64,000 nt of DNA. It comes from Streptomyces sp. NA04227 (lineage in GTDB: Bacteria; Actinomycetota; Actinomycetes; Streptomycetales; Streptomycetaceae). Position 1 is the stretch's first letter, and every line of letters begins with the position of its first letter. This document shows, piece by piece, positions 33,335-42,613 of this stretch. A model generated the notes under the pieces. The model ran no database searches and had not been told where the DNA came from. It saw only the letters and a list, made by a program, of their open reading frames with translations. Location: assembly GCF_013364195.1 (NCBI RefSeq), contig NZ_CP054918.1:7057001-7121000 (forward strand), given 5' to 3'. A program made the translations under genes and the position numbers.

Positions 33335-34546
33335 ATGGTGGATAAGGAAGGTGAGATTCCGGATCTCCGTACCATCCGCATGGGCGGGCCCCAGGGCCCC
33401 GTCGAAGCGGTCGCGGACGTCGAGGCGTGGCAGGCCCGTGAGCGGTATCCGGGATTTCTGTCGCTGGGCCTCGCGGTCTTCGGAGTGGTGCGCCAGAACG
33501 AGTCCGGCGGCTGGGACGTGCTCGACTCCTTCACCGGTCTCGCGCCCCAGGACGGCAGAGACTCCATGGGGTCCCAGTTCCGGCGCCGCGCGCAGCAGGC
33601 CGAGAAGATCGGCGACAGCGCCGCGCACGCCGCGTACATGAAGGCCGCCGTCCGGATGGACTGGGAGGCCGTCGACGCGGTCGACGTGTGCGGCGAGCGC
33701 TACCGGGTGGCACGGGCGGAACGCTTCGTACGCACCGGGCCCGACGGCCCCGAGCCCCCGCGCCCCACCGACCCGGACCCGATGCCGCCCGGCGAGGCCT
33801 ACCGCGCCCGCCGGTCGGTGGAGGGGCTGACCCTCGATCCCGCCACGCCGACCGGGATGTCCGAGGGCATCCTGAAGATGGAACTGCTCTCCCTCGTACG
33901 GGCCCCGGGCGGCGCGCCCCCACAGGTGCGCGCGGACTCGTTGCGCGCGGCGCGTACCCACCCCGGCGGCGTGCTGATCCCGGCCACCTTCATGGTCGCC
34001 GAGTACTGCGACGGGCACTGGCTGCCGGACGCCGCGGACACCTGCAACACCCCGCAGGACGCGCGGGACAGCCTGGCCCGCAGCCTGCGCGTGACGATTC
34101 CGTGGGAGCGCGGGCTGAGCGAGCGGGAACAGGAGCCGTACCGGGCCGCGGCGGACCGCTACGACGCCCGTCCCACCGACGAGTTGGAGGTCGAGGGCTG
34201 CCGGTACCGCATCGTGCGGGTCGAGCGGCTGGTCCGGTTCGGGCCCGGAGGCCCGGAGGGTCCGCGGCCGTCCGACCCCGATCCGCAGCCGCCCGTGATG
34301 GTGCAGAGCCGGCAGCTCGGGCTGATCGACGAGAACGGCGAGAAGTGCCCGGGAGCGGACGACGACGAGGACGAGGAGACCACCGACCCGCGTGCGGGGC
34401 TGAGCCCCGAACAACAGCGGCTCTGGGATCTCATCATGGGCGAGGAGGCCCGTCTGAGGTCCGTCCGCGAGGAACGGGAGAGCCACAAGGCCAAGGTCAG
34501 GGGCGAGTGGAAGGCAAGGGAACGGGGCGAGGGCAAAGGGCGGTAG
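33335..34546 (+). CDS. DUF5954 family protein
   Basis: A 403-residue protein of the DUF5954 family, widespread in Streptomyces and of unknown function. It contains an internal duplication: YRVARAERFVRTGPDGPE with PRPTDPDP (about residues 125-155) and YRIVRVERLVRFGPGGPE with PRPSDPDP (about 295-330). Each repeat is preceded by an acid/aromatic helix. The C-terminus is a charged helix (EEARLRSVREERESHKAKVRG). No signal peptide or membrane segment is seen. Neighbours do not suggest a role. Confidence 0.8.
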   Translation: MVDKEGEIPDLRTIRMGGPQGPVEAVADVEAWQARERYPGFLSLGLAVFGVVRQNESGGWDVLDSFTGLAPQDGRDSMGSQFRRRAQQAEKIGDSAAHAAYMKAAVRMDWEAVDAVDVCGERYRVARAERFVRTGPDGPEPPRPTDPDPMPPGEAYRARRSVEGLTLDPATPTGMSEGILKMELLSLVRAPGGAPPQVRADSLRAARTHPGGVLIPATFMVAEYCDGHWLPDAADTCNTPQDARDSLARSLRVTIPWERGLSEREQEPYRAAADRYDARPTDELEVEGCRYRIVRVERLVRFGPGGPEGPRPSDPDPQPPVMVQSRQLGLIDENGEKCPGADDDEDEETTDPRAGLSPEQQRLWDLIMGEEARLRSVREERESHKAKVRGEWKARERGEGKGR

Positions 34547-34579
34547 CCGGGGGAGAGTTGGGGCCGCGCGCGGGAGGAG

Positions 34580-34969
34580 TCAGTCCGCGTCCAGGCCCCA
34601 GCTGTGCACCCACCGCGGATGGACCCGGATCACCTCCTCGCTGAAGTGCGGGCCCAAGTCGTGTGATCCGGTGAGCAGTTCGGCCTCGCCGCGGATCTCC
34701 ACCCCGCGCACATGCCACGGTTTGACGCTCACGATGTCGTCCACGACCAGCGAAAGCCGGGGATTGGTACGGAGGTTGCGCCACTTCTTGCTGGTGCCCA
34801 TGGCCATGCCGCCGATGAGGATCGTCCCGTCGTCCTGCGGAAAGAACCCGACAGGATTGGCCTGTGGCTGTCCCGCGGTGTCCACGGTGGCGAGCCTGCC
34901 GAGCCGTTGCGAGCGCAGATAGGCGCGCTCGGCCTCACTGAACCCGGGAAACCGGTCGAATTCCGTCAT
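34580..34969 (-). CDS. PPOX-class probable F420-dependent oxidoreductase
   Basis: A 129-residue split-barrel flavin/F420-binding protein of the pyridoxamine 5'-phosphate oxidase superfamily. Marks are YLRSQRLGRLATVDTAGQPQANPVGFF, the cofactor-contact stretch GTILIGGMAMGTSKKWRNLRTNP, and VVDDIVSVKPWHVRGVEIRGEAEL. These suit the PPOX group that uses F420, though FMN cannot be excluded. GAGGA abuts the ATG at 34969, leaving no proper spacing, so the true start may be slightly upstream. It reads convergently with the DUF5954 gene. Confidence 0.82.
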   Translation of the reverse strand: MTEFDRFPGFSEAERAYLRSQRLGRLATVDTAGQPQANPVGFFPQDDGTILIGGMAMGTSKKWRNLRTNPRLSLVVDDIVSVKPWHVRGVEIRGEAELLTGSHDLGPHFSEEVIRVHPRWVHSWGLDAD

Positions 34970-35054
34970 TCCTCGATGGTGACAAACCGAGGGCGGCCGC
35001 GCACGGGAGTTGCCGCGACTGCTCACGGATCGGACACCGGCCGCGGGCCGCCGG

Positions 35055-35102
35055 GGGGGGCGGGACGGGGCGCGGCAGTACGAGCGCTCCGTCCCGCCCC
35101 CC
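35055..35102 (-). terminator. Terminator hairpin after the LLM oxidoreductase gene
   Basis: A perfect 14-bp GC stem (35055-35068 with 35089-35102) and a 20-nt loop lie 60 bp beyond the stop of the minus-strand LLM gene. Confidence 0.55.
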
Positions 35103-35161
35103 GGGCTGTTCCGTACCGTCCAGGTTGCCCCGGTGGCCCGGTCCGTTCGTGAACGCGCCGG

Positions 35162-36067
35162 TCAGAACACCTGCCCGGCCAGCACGTCGAGCTGGTCCGG
35201 GTCCGTCGACCAGCAGTAGAGCATCACCTCGTCGGCGCCGATGGCGCGATAGGCGTCGACGGCCGCGCGGATCTCGGCCGGGTCGGTCAGGAGCCCGTCG
35301 GCGGCGTACCGCTCGGCTTGCGCGTCGAAGGCGTAGTAGCGCAGCAGATTGCGCCGGGCCTCGGCGGCGAAGCGGGGGCCCGCGGCGACATTGACCTGGG
35401 CGACCAGACGCGGGGCGCCGGTGCGGCCGTGCCGCTGCCAGGACTGCTCGGCCGCGCGGAACAGGCCGTCCATGTAGCGGGGCGGCAGCGCCGCGCCGAG
35501 GAAGCCGTCGCCCCACCGCCCGACGCGGTCCACGGCGGCCGGGGCGAAACCGCCGAAGAGCACTTCGGGGCCGCCGGGCGTCGCCGGGAGCGGGCCGATC
35601 GGACCGGTCTCCGCGTCGTACGGCTCGCCCGCCCACAGCCGCCGCAGCACGTCCATCTGCCCGTCGAGCCTGCGCCCGCGACGGCGAAGGTCGACACCCG
35701 CGGCACGGCAGTCGTCGGCGCGCCCGCCGACACCGATGCCGAGCGTGAACCTGCCCCCGGCGAGCCGGTCCAGGGTGGCCGTCTGCTTGGCGAGCAGGGC
35801 GGTGCTGTGCAGGGGCGCGAGCAGTACCTCGGTCTGTACGCGGATACGGGAGGTGGCGCCCGCGAGCAGGGCGAGCGTCACCAGGGGCTCGGGGTTGTCG
35901 TACACGAGCCGGTCGAGCAGGGCCAGGGTGCGAAACGGGGTGGCGTCCGCGCGCCGGGCCCAGTCGAGCAGCAGCGCGGGATCGTCGACGGGGAGGCCGA
36001 TGCCGAGGTTCGGGGGGCCCGCGGGGGCGACGGGGCGCACGGAACGTACGGATTCTGCGGGAAGCAC
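35162..36067 (-). CDS. LLM-class (luciferase-like) oxidoreductase, probably F420-dependent
   Basis: A 301-residue luciferase-like TIM-barrel oxidoreductase. The N-terminus NLGIGLPVDDPALLLDWARRAD, the SRIRVQTEVLLAPLHSTALLAKQTATLDRLAGGR segment and GIGVGGRADDCRAAGVDLRRRGRRLDGQMDVL match the F420-dependent branch better than FMN monooxygenases. ADEVMLYCWSTDPDQL closes the barrel. The start is GTG at 36067 with AAGGAGTT upstream. The substrate is unknown; a PPOX-class gene lies just downstream on the same strand, but a hairpin separates them. Confidence 0.87.
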   Translation of the reverse strand: MLPAESVRSVRPVAPAGPPNLGIGLPVDDPALLLDWARRADATPFRTLALLDRLVYDNPEPLVTLALLAGATSRIRVQTEVLLAPLHSTALLAKQTATLDRLAGGRFTLGIGVGGRADDCRAAGVDLRRRGRRLDGQMDVLRRLWAGEPYDAETGPIGPLPATPGGPEVLFGGFAPAAVDRVGRWGDGFLGAALPPRYMDGLFRAAEQSWQRHGRTGAPRLVAQVNVAAGPRFAAEARRNLLRYYAFDAQAERYAADGLLTDPAEIRAAVDAYRAIGADEVMLYCWSTDPDQLDVLAGQVF

Positions 36068-36300
36068 GGAAGGAACTCCTTGGGAAGGGCATGCGGAATC
36101 GATGCCGCCCCTCCGTTCCCGTCGTCTCGTACGACACGGGCTTGCTTCCGTACTGCGGCGTACTTCCAGGAAGCGTCACTGCTCAGAGTGGGGCCAGCCT
36201 AGGCACCGGCTCGGGCGCCCGGCCAATGGTTTTCTCGCGGCTGTTGCGACCCCGGAGCCGTTGACCGCTCGCGGCTCCCGGCCCTGTGCCGGCGGACCGG

Positions 36301-36786
36301 TCAAGGGCCCCACATCAGCGCGCCCAGCCATGCGCCCATGATCAGCAGGCAGGCGAAGAGCTCGGTGAGGACGTCGGAGCCGCCGTGGCGCATGGCGGTG
36401 CGGGTCGCGGCGACGGCCCGGCCGTGGCCGCCGAGCCGCAGCCGCTCCGAGAGGTAGCCGCCGAGCAGGAAGCCGGGCAGGGCGCCGACCACGGGCAGGA
36501 CGAAGAAACCGATCAGGGCTCCCGCACCCGCGCTGACGATCATCCGGCGGTCGGCGCCCGAGGCGCGCAGCCGCCGCGGTGGGAGCTGCCAGCGCACCGC
36601 CTGGGTGACGAGCAGCACCGCCGTGGCGCCGCCGACCACGGCCCAGGCCAGGCCGTGCGGATCCTGGAGCGCCCACCACACGACCGCGGCCCAGACGAAC
36701 CACGAACCCGGAACGCCCGGCACAAGTACCCCCGCGAGGCCGATCAGCATCACGGCCGCGACCAGCAGGAGTTCCCACGCTCCCAT
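36301..36786 (-). CDS. DUF456 domain-containing membrane protein
   Basis: A 161-residue DUF456 protein with about five membrane helices: LLLVAAVMLIGLAGVLVPGVPGSWFVWAAVVWWAL, GLAWAVVGGATAVLLVTQAV, MIVSAGAGALIGFFVLPVVGALPGFLLGGYLSE and the C-terminal ELFACLLIMGAWLGALMW. The glycine-rich pair of segments is the family hallmark. DUF456 proteins occur across bacteria and have no proven function. It stands alone, with 233 bp to the LLM gene and 146 bp to the next regulator gene on the same strand. Confidence 0.88.
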   Translation of the reverse strand: MGAWELLLVAAVMLIGLAGVLVPGVPGSWFVWAAVVWWALQDPHGLAWAVVGGATAVLLVTQAVRWQLPPRRLRASGADRRMIVSAGAGALIGFFVLPVVGALPGFLLGGYLSERLRLGGHGRAVAATRTAMRHGGSDVLTELFACLLIMGAWLGALMWGP

Positions 36787-36932
36787 CTCTCCAGCCTGCC
36801 GGAGCCGTGGAGGACCCGCAGATCGCGGCCGGTGCCACCGTGCGCCCGACTCCTGGCGCGGGCACAGGCGCGGGCGCGTGAGCGGGCGCGCGCGCCCCGC
36901 GCAGGCGGCTCACACGCCGTGACCGAACCGTC

Positions 36933-37943
36933 TCACGACCTCGGAGAGGCGGTTCGCTGCCCGGGGATCCGGGCGATCCACTGCCGCTCGTAGGCATGCC
37001 AGCCGAGCTGGAGCCGGGTGGTCACCCCGGTCAGTTCCATCAGGCGCTTGACGCGGCGCTGCACGGTGCGCAGCCCCAGGTCCAGCTGCTTGGCCACACT
37101 GGCGTCGGTGAGACCGGCGAGCAGCAGCGAGAGGATCTCCAGATCGGTGGCGTCCGGAGCGGCGGGCTCCTGCTCGGACACCGGCCCGCCCGCCCCGAGC
37201 CGCAGTGGGAGCGCCTCCCGCCAGACCGACTCGAACAGGGCGAGCAGCGTGTCGAGCAGACCGCTCGGGTGCACGAGCAGCGCGGCGGGTTCGGCGGCCC
37301 GCCCGGTCAGTGGCACCAGGGCGAGCGAGCGGTCGGCGATCACCAGCCGCGAGGGCACCCGGTCGGTCACCCGCACCAGTTCCTCGCGGCCCAGTGCCGC
37401 GGTCACCTCGTCGAGCGCGACCGGCAGCGAGAGCACCGAGCGCTCCACCACGACCCGGCGCAGGACGCCCCGGTGCGCCGGATCCGGCGCGGGCCGGGCC
37501 GCGGCCTCGACCGCTCCGGGCGCCGTGAACAGCGCACAGACCTCGTGCCGCGCGCCCACCTGAACCTGGACGAAGCGCTGCGCCACCGCGCCCGCCCCGG
37601 TGACCACCTCCACCAGATCGTGCGCGGCCGGTTCCGCGGCGCGGACCCGGTACTCCTCGGCGAGCTGGGCGGCGACCCGCTCCGCGCGCTCCAGATCGCC
37701 GCGCTGCTGGGCGAGCAGCGCACCGAGGGCGACCCCCGGCGGCGCGGCGACCCACCGGCCGGGCCGCGCCGAGGAGCGGGCCGCCAGACCCTGCCGCTCC
37801 AGTCGGCGCAGGGCGCGCTCGGTGGCGTACTCGCCGAGCATCAACCGCCGCGCCAGCTCCGGCACTTCCGCCGCGCCCACCGCGACCAGCGCGCGGTACG
37901 CCGACTCGTGCACCTCGTCCAGACCTATCGCACCGAGCGTCAC
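36933..37943 (-). CDS. TrmB/LuxR-type transcriptional regulator
   Basis: A 336-residue regulator of a large Streptomyces group. The N-terminal winged helix is TrmB-like (HESAYRALVAVGAAEVPELARRLMLGEYATERALRRLERQG), followed by a helix (RAERVAAQLAEEYR). The C-terminus is a LuxR-type helix-turn-helix (DLEILSLLLAGLTDASVAKQLDLGLRTVQRRVKRLMELTG). Between them is an effector-like domain with no receiver features. The GTG at 37943 has GGGGAGGGG upstream. Its ligand and targets are unknown; it is divergent from the PP2C-like gene. Confidence 0.82.
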   Translation of the reverse strand: MTLGAIGLDEVHESAYRALVAVGAAEVPELARRLMLGEYATERALRRLERQGLAARSSARPGRWVAAPPGVALGALLAQQRGDLERAERVAAQLAEEYRVRAAEPAAHDLVEVVTGAGAVAQRFVQVQVGARHEVCALFTAPGAVEAAARPAPDPAHRGVLRRVVVERSVLSLPVALDEVTAALGREELVRVTDRVPSRLVIADRSLALVPLTGRAAEPAALLVHPSGLLDTLLALFESVWREALPLRLGAGGPVSEQEPAAPDATDLEILSLLLAGLTDASVAKQLDLGLRTVQRRVKRLMELTGVTTRLQLGWHAYERQWIARIPGQRTASPRS

Positions 37944-38437
37944 GGTGCCCCTCCCCACAGTCTCGACGGCCGCCCCCACCCAAGGCTCCGAGTCCGCACA
38001 CGCCGCTCCGGGGAGCGGAATGCGGACACGTCGCCGCGACGACGCGGCTCCTGCCTGGCGGGAAGCGGCCACGGCGCAAACCCGCCGTGCGGGGCCATCA
38101 TCCCCGCACCACCCGCATCTTTGCCATGGTGCGGTCACTTCTCACTCGGTCCCTGTCCACCATGCGGTCACCACCTCGTTTGGGAGTGGCCGGAATCGGC
38201 AGACTAGAAGGGATGCGAAGGGCGGCCGCCCGGATCCCGGCTCTCACCGACGGGTCTTCGGTCACGCGCCCTGCTCCGGCTGTGCCGAGCCGGAGCGCGC
38301 AGTCGACCGCCGGGCAGCACTGCCGTGGGGGGTGGAGCGGCCCGGCGGTCTTGAACCCCTCCCCAACGTTTCCCCGCAAGAGTGCGATTTTCGTGAGGGC
38401 CGGATAGCCGCACCTCCCCGCGGTGACAATGGTGGGT
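37944..38437. other. Divergent intergenic region with a 9-bp direct repeat
   Basis: About 494 bp lie between a minus-strand regulator and the PP2C-like gene. TGCGGTCAC occurs at 38130-38138 and again at 38163-38171, 33 bp apart, roughly three helical turns. No gene or clear promoter hexamers were identified. Confidence 0.35.
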
Positions 38438-40627
38438 ATGAGGCAACAGGGGGACAGGCAGCAGGGCCACGAGGACGACTGGTGGGGCCAGTTGTACGGC
38501 GAGGGCGCCCAGGACACCGGCGGCGCACACACCGGCGACACCCTCGACGACCGCTTCGCCTCCGCCCGCGACACCCTCGGCAGGGGCAGGCGGATCCCGT
38601 ACCCGAGCAGACCGACACCCGACGGCCCCCGGGGTGACGGCACGGGCCCCGAGACACGGGCGCCGCGCGTACCGCCGTCGTACGACGCCGTGGACGAAAG
38701 CGCCCTGCTCGAACCCGACGCGGAACTGCTGCCCGAGGGCGGCGCACTCCTACCCGGAGAGGGCGCACTCTCGCCCGGGAACGGTGAACTCCCGTCCGAG
38801 GGTCGCGAACTCCGGCCTGACGCACGCGAACTTCGCTCCGACGAAGGTGAACTCCCGTCTCCGCCACGTGTGTCCGTCCCCGGTCCGCGGTCGGAGAGCG
38901 CTGCCGCGCCTGCGAAGGACCCGTACGACGACAGTCAGCGCTCCGAGGGGTCGCCGGAGGGCGCGGGCGATGACCGGCGGCCGACCGATCGTGAAGTCGA
39001 CACCGACACCGACATCAACACCGACATCAACACCGACATCAACACCAACGCCGGTCAGAGCGAAGGCAGTTCGGATGCCCGCCGACGCGGAGACAGCGGA
39101 GGAGACACGGGTGGCGATCGCCAAGAGGCCGAGCCGCGCGCGGAGTTCGGCCCGACCTCCGTCAAACCCCGTGTGAGCGAACCCTGGTGGGAGCGCCCGG
39201 AACCCGCGGTGACCCGCGACCCCACCCTGCTCGACCTCCCGCACGCCGCAGCGCCCCAGGCGCCTGCGACCTCGCCGCGCACCGAGGCCGCACCGCGCAC
39301 CGAAGCCGCACCGCGCACCGAGGCCGCACCGCCCACGCCCCCCGCCGCACCATCCCAGGCCGAACCCTCGACGCCCACACCCCACAACACCCCCAACTCC
39401 CGCGAGCCTCACGGCAGTCGGACCAGTCCTCCTACGCCACCTCCGGTCACCCCCACCCCCACTCGCCCCGCTCCCGCGAAATCGAAGAACCCGAACTCGA
39501 CCCCGCCGGACTTCCCCGCCCCCTGGGAGCCGCAGTCCGTCTGGCAGCAGCCGCGGACCTTCACCACGCGGCAGCCCGTACAGGAGGACGTGCGGGACGC
39601 GGAGGGCGCGAAGGAACCGCAGGACGGGGCACAGGCGGTCACCGTCGACGAAGCGGCCGCGCCGGACGACGGCCGACGGCGGATCACGTACGTCGGGGAC
39701 GGGCCGCCCACCTACGACCCCGAACCCACCACCCTCCCCGCCGTCGACCCGGAGGCCATGGACGAGGTGGTGGCCGACACGGTGCTGGACGGCGCCCGGT
39801 ACGGGTCGGGCGTGCTGCGGGCGGTGTCGGTGCGCGGTGACTCGGCGCGCTATCGCGGGGAGCCGCGCAGGGACAGCCTGCTGACCGCGCGGTTCGGCAG
39901 CGGGGACGAGGGGCTGATACTGGTCGCGATGGCCACCGGCGCACGTGCCAGGCCGGGTGCCCACCGGGCGGCGGCCGAGGCCTGCGCCTGGATCGGGCAG
40001 GCGGTGGGCCGCAGCCACAAGCGGCTCGCCGACGACATAAGGGCGGCGCGGCGCGGCGACCTCAAGTCGGGACTCCAGCGGCTTACCGACCGCAGCCTCG
40101 GCAGGCTGCGCTCCCGCGCCTTCGAACTGGGCGTGGAGCCGGACGGCTACACCGCGACCCTGCGCTGTCTGCTGCTGTCCGCCGACCCCGACTGCCGCAC
40201 CCGGGTCTTCTTCGGCGTCGGCGGCGGGGGACTGTTCCGGCTGCGCGACGGACAGTGGGAGGACGTCGAACCGAGCCCCGGCGAGACGGGCGGCGAAGCG
40301 CTGCCCGGCTTCGGCGCGGTGCCCGGCCAGGACCCCCGTACCGCGCTCGGGGTCGGCGCCCCGCCGAGCGGATACACGCCCGCGACCGAGCGCCCCCGCG
40401 ACCCCTTCCGGTTCCGGGCCTCGCTGGCCCGGCCGGGTGACGTCCTGCTGCTGTGCACCGCGGGCCTGGCCGAACCCCTGCGCGGCGAACCCGCGCTCGG
40501 CGACTGTCTCGCCGGGCGGTGGAGCGCGGCGGAGGTGCCCGGACTCGGCGACTTCCTCGCCGACGCGCAGGTCCGGGTCAAGGGCTACGCCGACGACCGT
40601 ACGGCCGCCGCCGTGTGGGAGGCGTGA
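38438..40627 (+). CDS. PP2C-like protein with long disordered N-terminus, probable pseudophosphatase
   Basis: A 729-residue protein. The first 470 residues are low-complexity: a conserved start (HEDDWWGQLYGEG, DTLDDRFASARDTLG), then charged and Pro/Thr-rich stretches with tandem DTDIN and TEAAPR repeats. The last 240 residues follow the PP2C fold (VSVRGDSARYRGEPRRDSLL, then ACAWIGQAVG and LLCTAGLAEPL). The metal-binding ADGxGG of active PP2C reads VAMATGARARPG, and the later DG is AG, so catalysis is unlikely. The ATG at 38438 fits the conserved start. It may act as a scaffold for kinase or phosphatase partners. Confidence 0.8.
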   Translation: MRQQGDRQQGHEDDWWGQLYGEGAQDTGGAHTGDTLDDRFASARDTLGRGRRIPYPSRPTPDGPRGDGTGPETRAPRVPPSYDAVDESALLEPDAELLPEGGALLPGEGALSPGNGELPSEGRELRPDARELRSDEGELPSPPRVSVPGPRSESAAAPAKDPYDDSQRSEGSPEGAGDDRRPTDREVDTDTDINTDINTDINTNAGQSEGSSDARRRGDSGGDTGGDRQEAEPRAEFGPTSVKPRVSEPWWERPEPAVTRDPTLLDLPHAAAPQAPATSPRTEAAPRTEAAPRTEAAPPTPPAAPSQAEPSTPTPHNTPNSREPHGSRTSPPTPPPVTPTPTRPAPAKSKNPNSTPPDFPAPWEPQSVWQQPRTFTTRQPVQEDVRDAEGAKEPQDGAQAVTVDEAAAPDDGRRRITYVGDGPPTYDPEPTTLPAVDPEAMDEVVADTVLDGARYGSGVLRAVSVRGDSARYRGEPRRDSLLTARFGSGDEGLILVAMATGARARPGAHRAAAEACAWIGQAVGRSHKRLADDIRAARRGDLKSGLQRLTDRSLGRLRSRAFELGVEPDGYTATLRCLLLSADPDCRTRVFFGVGGGGLFRLRDGQWEDVEPSPGETGGEALPGFGAVPGQDPRTALGVGAPPSGYTPATERPRDPFRFRASLARPGDVLLLCTAGLAEPLRGEPALGDCLAGRWSAAEVPGLGDFLADAQVRVKGYADDRTAAAVWEA

Positions 40628-40725
40628 GCGCGCCGGGTGTGCGTTGATGGACGGGCGGCGTCCGGGTCCCCACGGAGCCCGGACGGCCTGCGGTCCGCAG
40701 CGGTCCACCGAGGGGTGCGTGAGTG

Positions 40726-42468
40726 ATGGCCAGGCAGAACATCGCCGAGCAGTTCGTCGACATCCTGGCGAGGGCGGGCGTGCGGCGGCTGTACGGGGTC
40801 GTCGGCGACAGTCTCAACCCGGTGGTGGACGCCGTCCGGCGCCACCCGGCCATGGACTGGGTGCACGTCCGGCACGAGGAGAGCGCCGCGTTCGCCGCCG
40901 GGGCCGAGGCACAGATCACCGGACGGCTCGCCGCCTGCGCCGGCTCCTGCGGCCCGGGCAATCTGCACCTCATCAACGGCCTGTACGACGCCCACCGCTC
41001 GATGGCACCCGTACTCGCCCTCGCCTCGCACATCCCCTCCAGCGAGATCGGCCTCTCCTACTTCCAGGAAACGCACCCCGACCAGCTCTTCCGTGAGTGC
41101 AGCCACTACAGCGAGATGATCTCCAGCCCCAAGCAGATGCCCCGGCTGCTGCAGACCGCGATCCAGCACGCGGTCGGACAGGGCGGGGTCGGCGTGGTCA
41201 CCCTGCCCGGCGACGTCGCCGACCAACCGGCGCCCGAGCGCGCGATGGAGCATGCCCTGGTCACCTCGCGCCCCACGGTGCGCCCCGGGGACGCGGAGAT
41301 CGAACGGCTGGCCGCGATGATCGACGAGGCCGACAAGGTGACCCTGTTCTGCGGCAGCGGCACCGCGGGCGCGCACGCCGAGGTGATGCGGTTCGCCGAG
41401 AAGATCAAGTCACCGGTCGGACACGCCCTGCGCGGCAAGGAGTTCATCCAGTACGACAACCCGTTCGACGTCGGCATGAGCGGCATGCTCGGCTACGGCG
41501 CCGCCTACGAGGCCACCCACGAGTGCGACCTGCTGATCCTGCTCGGCACCGACTTCCCGTACAACGCCTTCCTGCCCGACGACGTGAGGATCGCGCAGGT
41601 CGACGTACGGCCCGAGCGGCTCGGGCGACGGTCCCAGCTCGACCTCGCCGTCTGGGGCGACGTACGCGAGACCCTGCGCTGTCTGACGCCGCAGGTCTCG
41701 CCGAAGACCAACCGCCGCTTCCTGGACCGGATGCTCAAGAAGCACGCCGAGGCCCTGGAGGGTGTGATCAAGGCGTACACCCGCAAGGTCGACAGGCACG
41801 TACCGCTGCACCCCGAGTACGTGGCGTCCCTGGTGGACGAACTCGCGGCACAGGACGCCGTGTTCACCGTCGACACCGGGATGTGCAACGTCTGGGCGGC
41901 GCGCTATCTGACGCCCAACGGCCGCCGCCGCATCATCGGTTCCTTCTCGCACGGCTCGATGGCCAACGCCCTGCCGCAGGCGATCGGCGCGCAGTTCACC
42001 GACCGCTCCCGCCAGGTGGTGTCGCTGTCCGGCGACGGCGGATTCTCCATGCTGATGGGGGACTTCCTCACCCTGGTGCAGTACGACCTGCCGGTGAAGG
42101 TGGTGCTGTTCAACAACTCCTCCCTGTCCATGGTGGAGTTGGAGATGCTCGTCGCCGGTCTGCCCTCGTACGGGACGGCCAACAAGAACCCCGACTTCGC
42201 CGCGGTGGCCCGTGCCTGCGGTGCGCACGGGGTGCGGGTGGAGAAGCCGAAGCACCTGGCCGGCGCCCTCAAGGAGGCCTTCGCGCACCCCGGGCCCGCC
42301 CTCGTCGACGTGGTCACCGACCCCAACGCGCTGTCCATCCCGCCGAAGATCAAGGCCGAGATGGTCACCGGCTTCGCCCTGTCCGCCTCGAAGATGGTGC
42401 TCGACGGCGGCGTCGGCCGCATGGCGCAGATGGCGCGTTCCAACCTCCGTAACGTGCCGCGCCCTTGA
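40726..42468 (+). CDS. poxB: Pyruvate dehydrogenase (quinone) / pyruvate oxidase, PoxB type
   Basis: A 580-residue thiamine-diphosphate- and FAD-dependent enzyme that decarboxylates pyruvate to acetate, passing electrons to quinones. The N-terminal catalytic Glu lies in WVHVRHEESAAFAAGAEAQ. The FAD/central domain follows (LLILLGTDFPYNAFLPDD). The thiamine motif is GDGGFSMLMGDFLTLVQYDLPVKVVLFNNSSL. The C-terminus KMVLDGGVGRMAQMARSNLRNVPRP resembles the PoxB membrane-binding end. The start is ATG at 40726, a GTG one codon before being possible. An acetolactate-synthase function is less likely given these ends. Confidence 0.9.
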   Translation: MARQNIAEQFVDILARAGVRRLYGVVGDSLNPVVDAVRRHPAMDWVHVRHEESAAFAAGAEAQITGRLAACAGSCGPGNLHLINGLYDAHRSMAPVLALASHIPSSEIGLSYFQETHPDQLFRECSHYSEMISSPKQMPRLLQTAIQHAVGQGGVGVVTLPGDVADQPAPERAMEHALVTSRPTVRPGDAEIERLAAMIDEADKVTLFCGSGTAGAHAEVMRFAEKIKSPVGHALRGKEFIQYDNPFDVGMSGMLGYGAAYEATHECDLLILLGTDFPYNAFLPDDVRIAQVDVRPERLGRRSQLDLAVWGDVRETLRCLTPQVSPKTNRRFLDRMLKKHAEALEGVIKAYTRKVDRHVPLHPEYVASLVDELAAQDAVFTVDTGMCNVWAARYLTPNGRRRIIGSFSHGSMANALPQAIGAQFTDRSRQVVSLSGDGGFSMLMGDFLTLVQYDLPVKVVLFNNSSLSMVELEMLVAGLPSYGTANKNPDFAAVARACGAHGVRVEKPKHLAGALKEAFAHPGPALVDVVTDPNALSIPPKIKAEMVTGFALSASKMVLDGGVGRMAQMARSNLRNVPRP

Positions 42469-42613
42469 CACCCGGGCGGGCGTGACCGTTGCCCACCCCG
42501 GAATGAATCCTCGGCGACATGCAGGAGACCAAAGCTCCGGACAGGAGTGGCCGGGCCCGGGGCTGGAAATGCATTGCGGTGTACCTGTTCCAGCAGGAGG
42601 GATCGGCAGCGGC

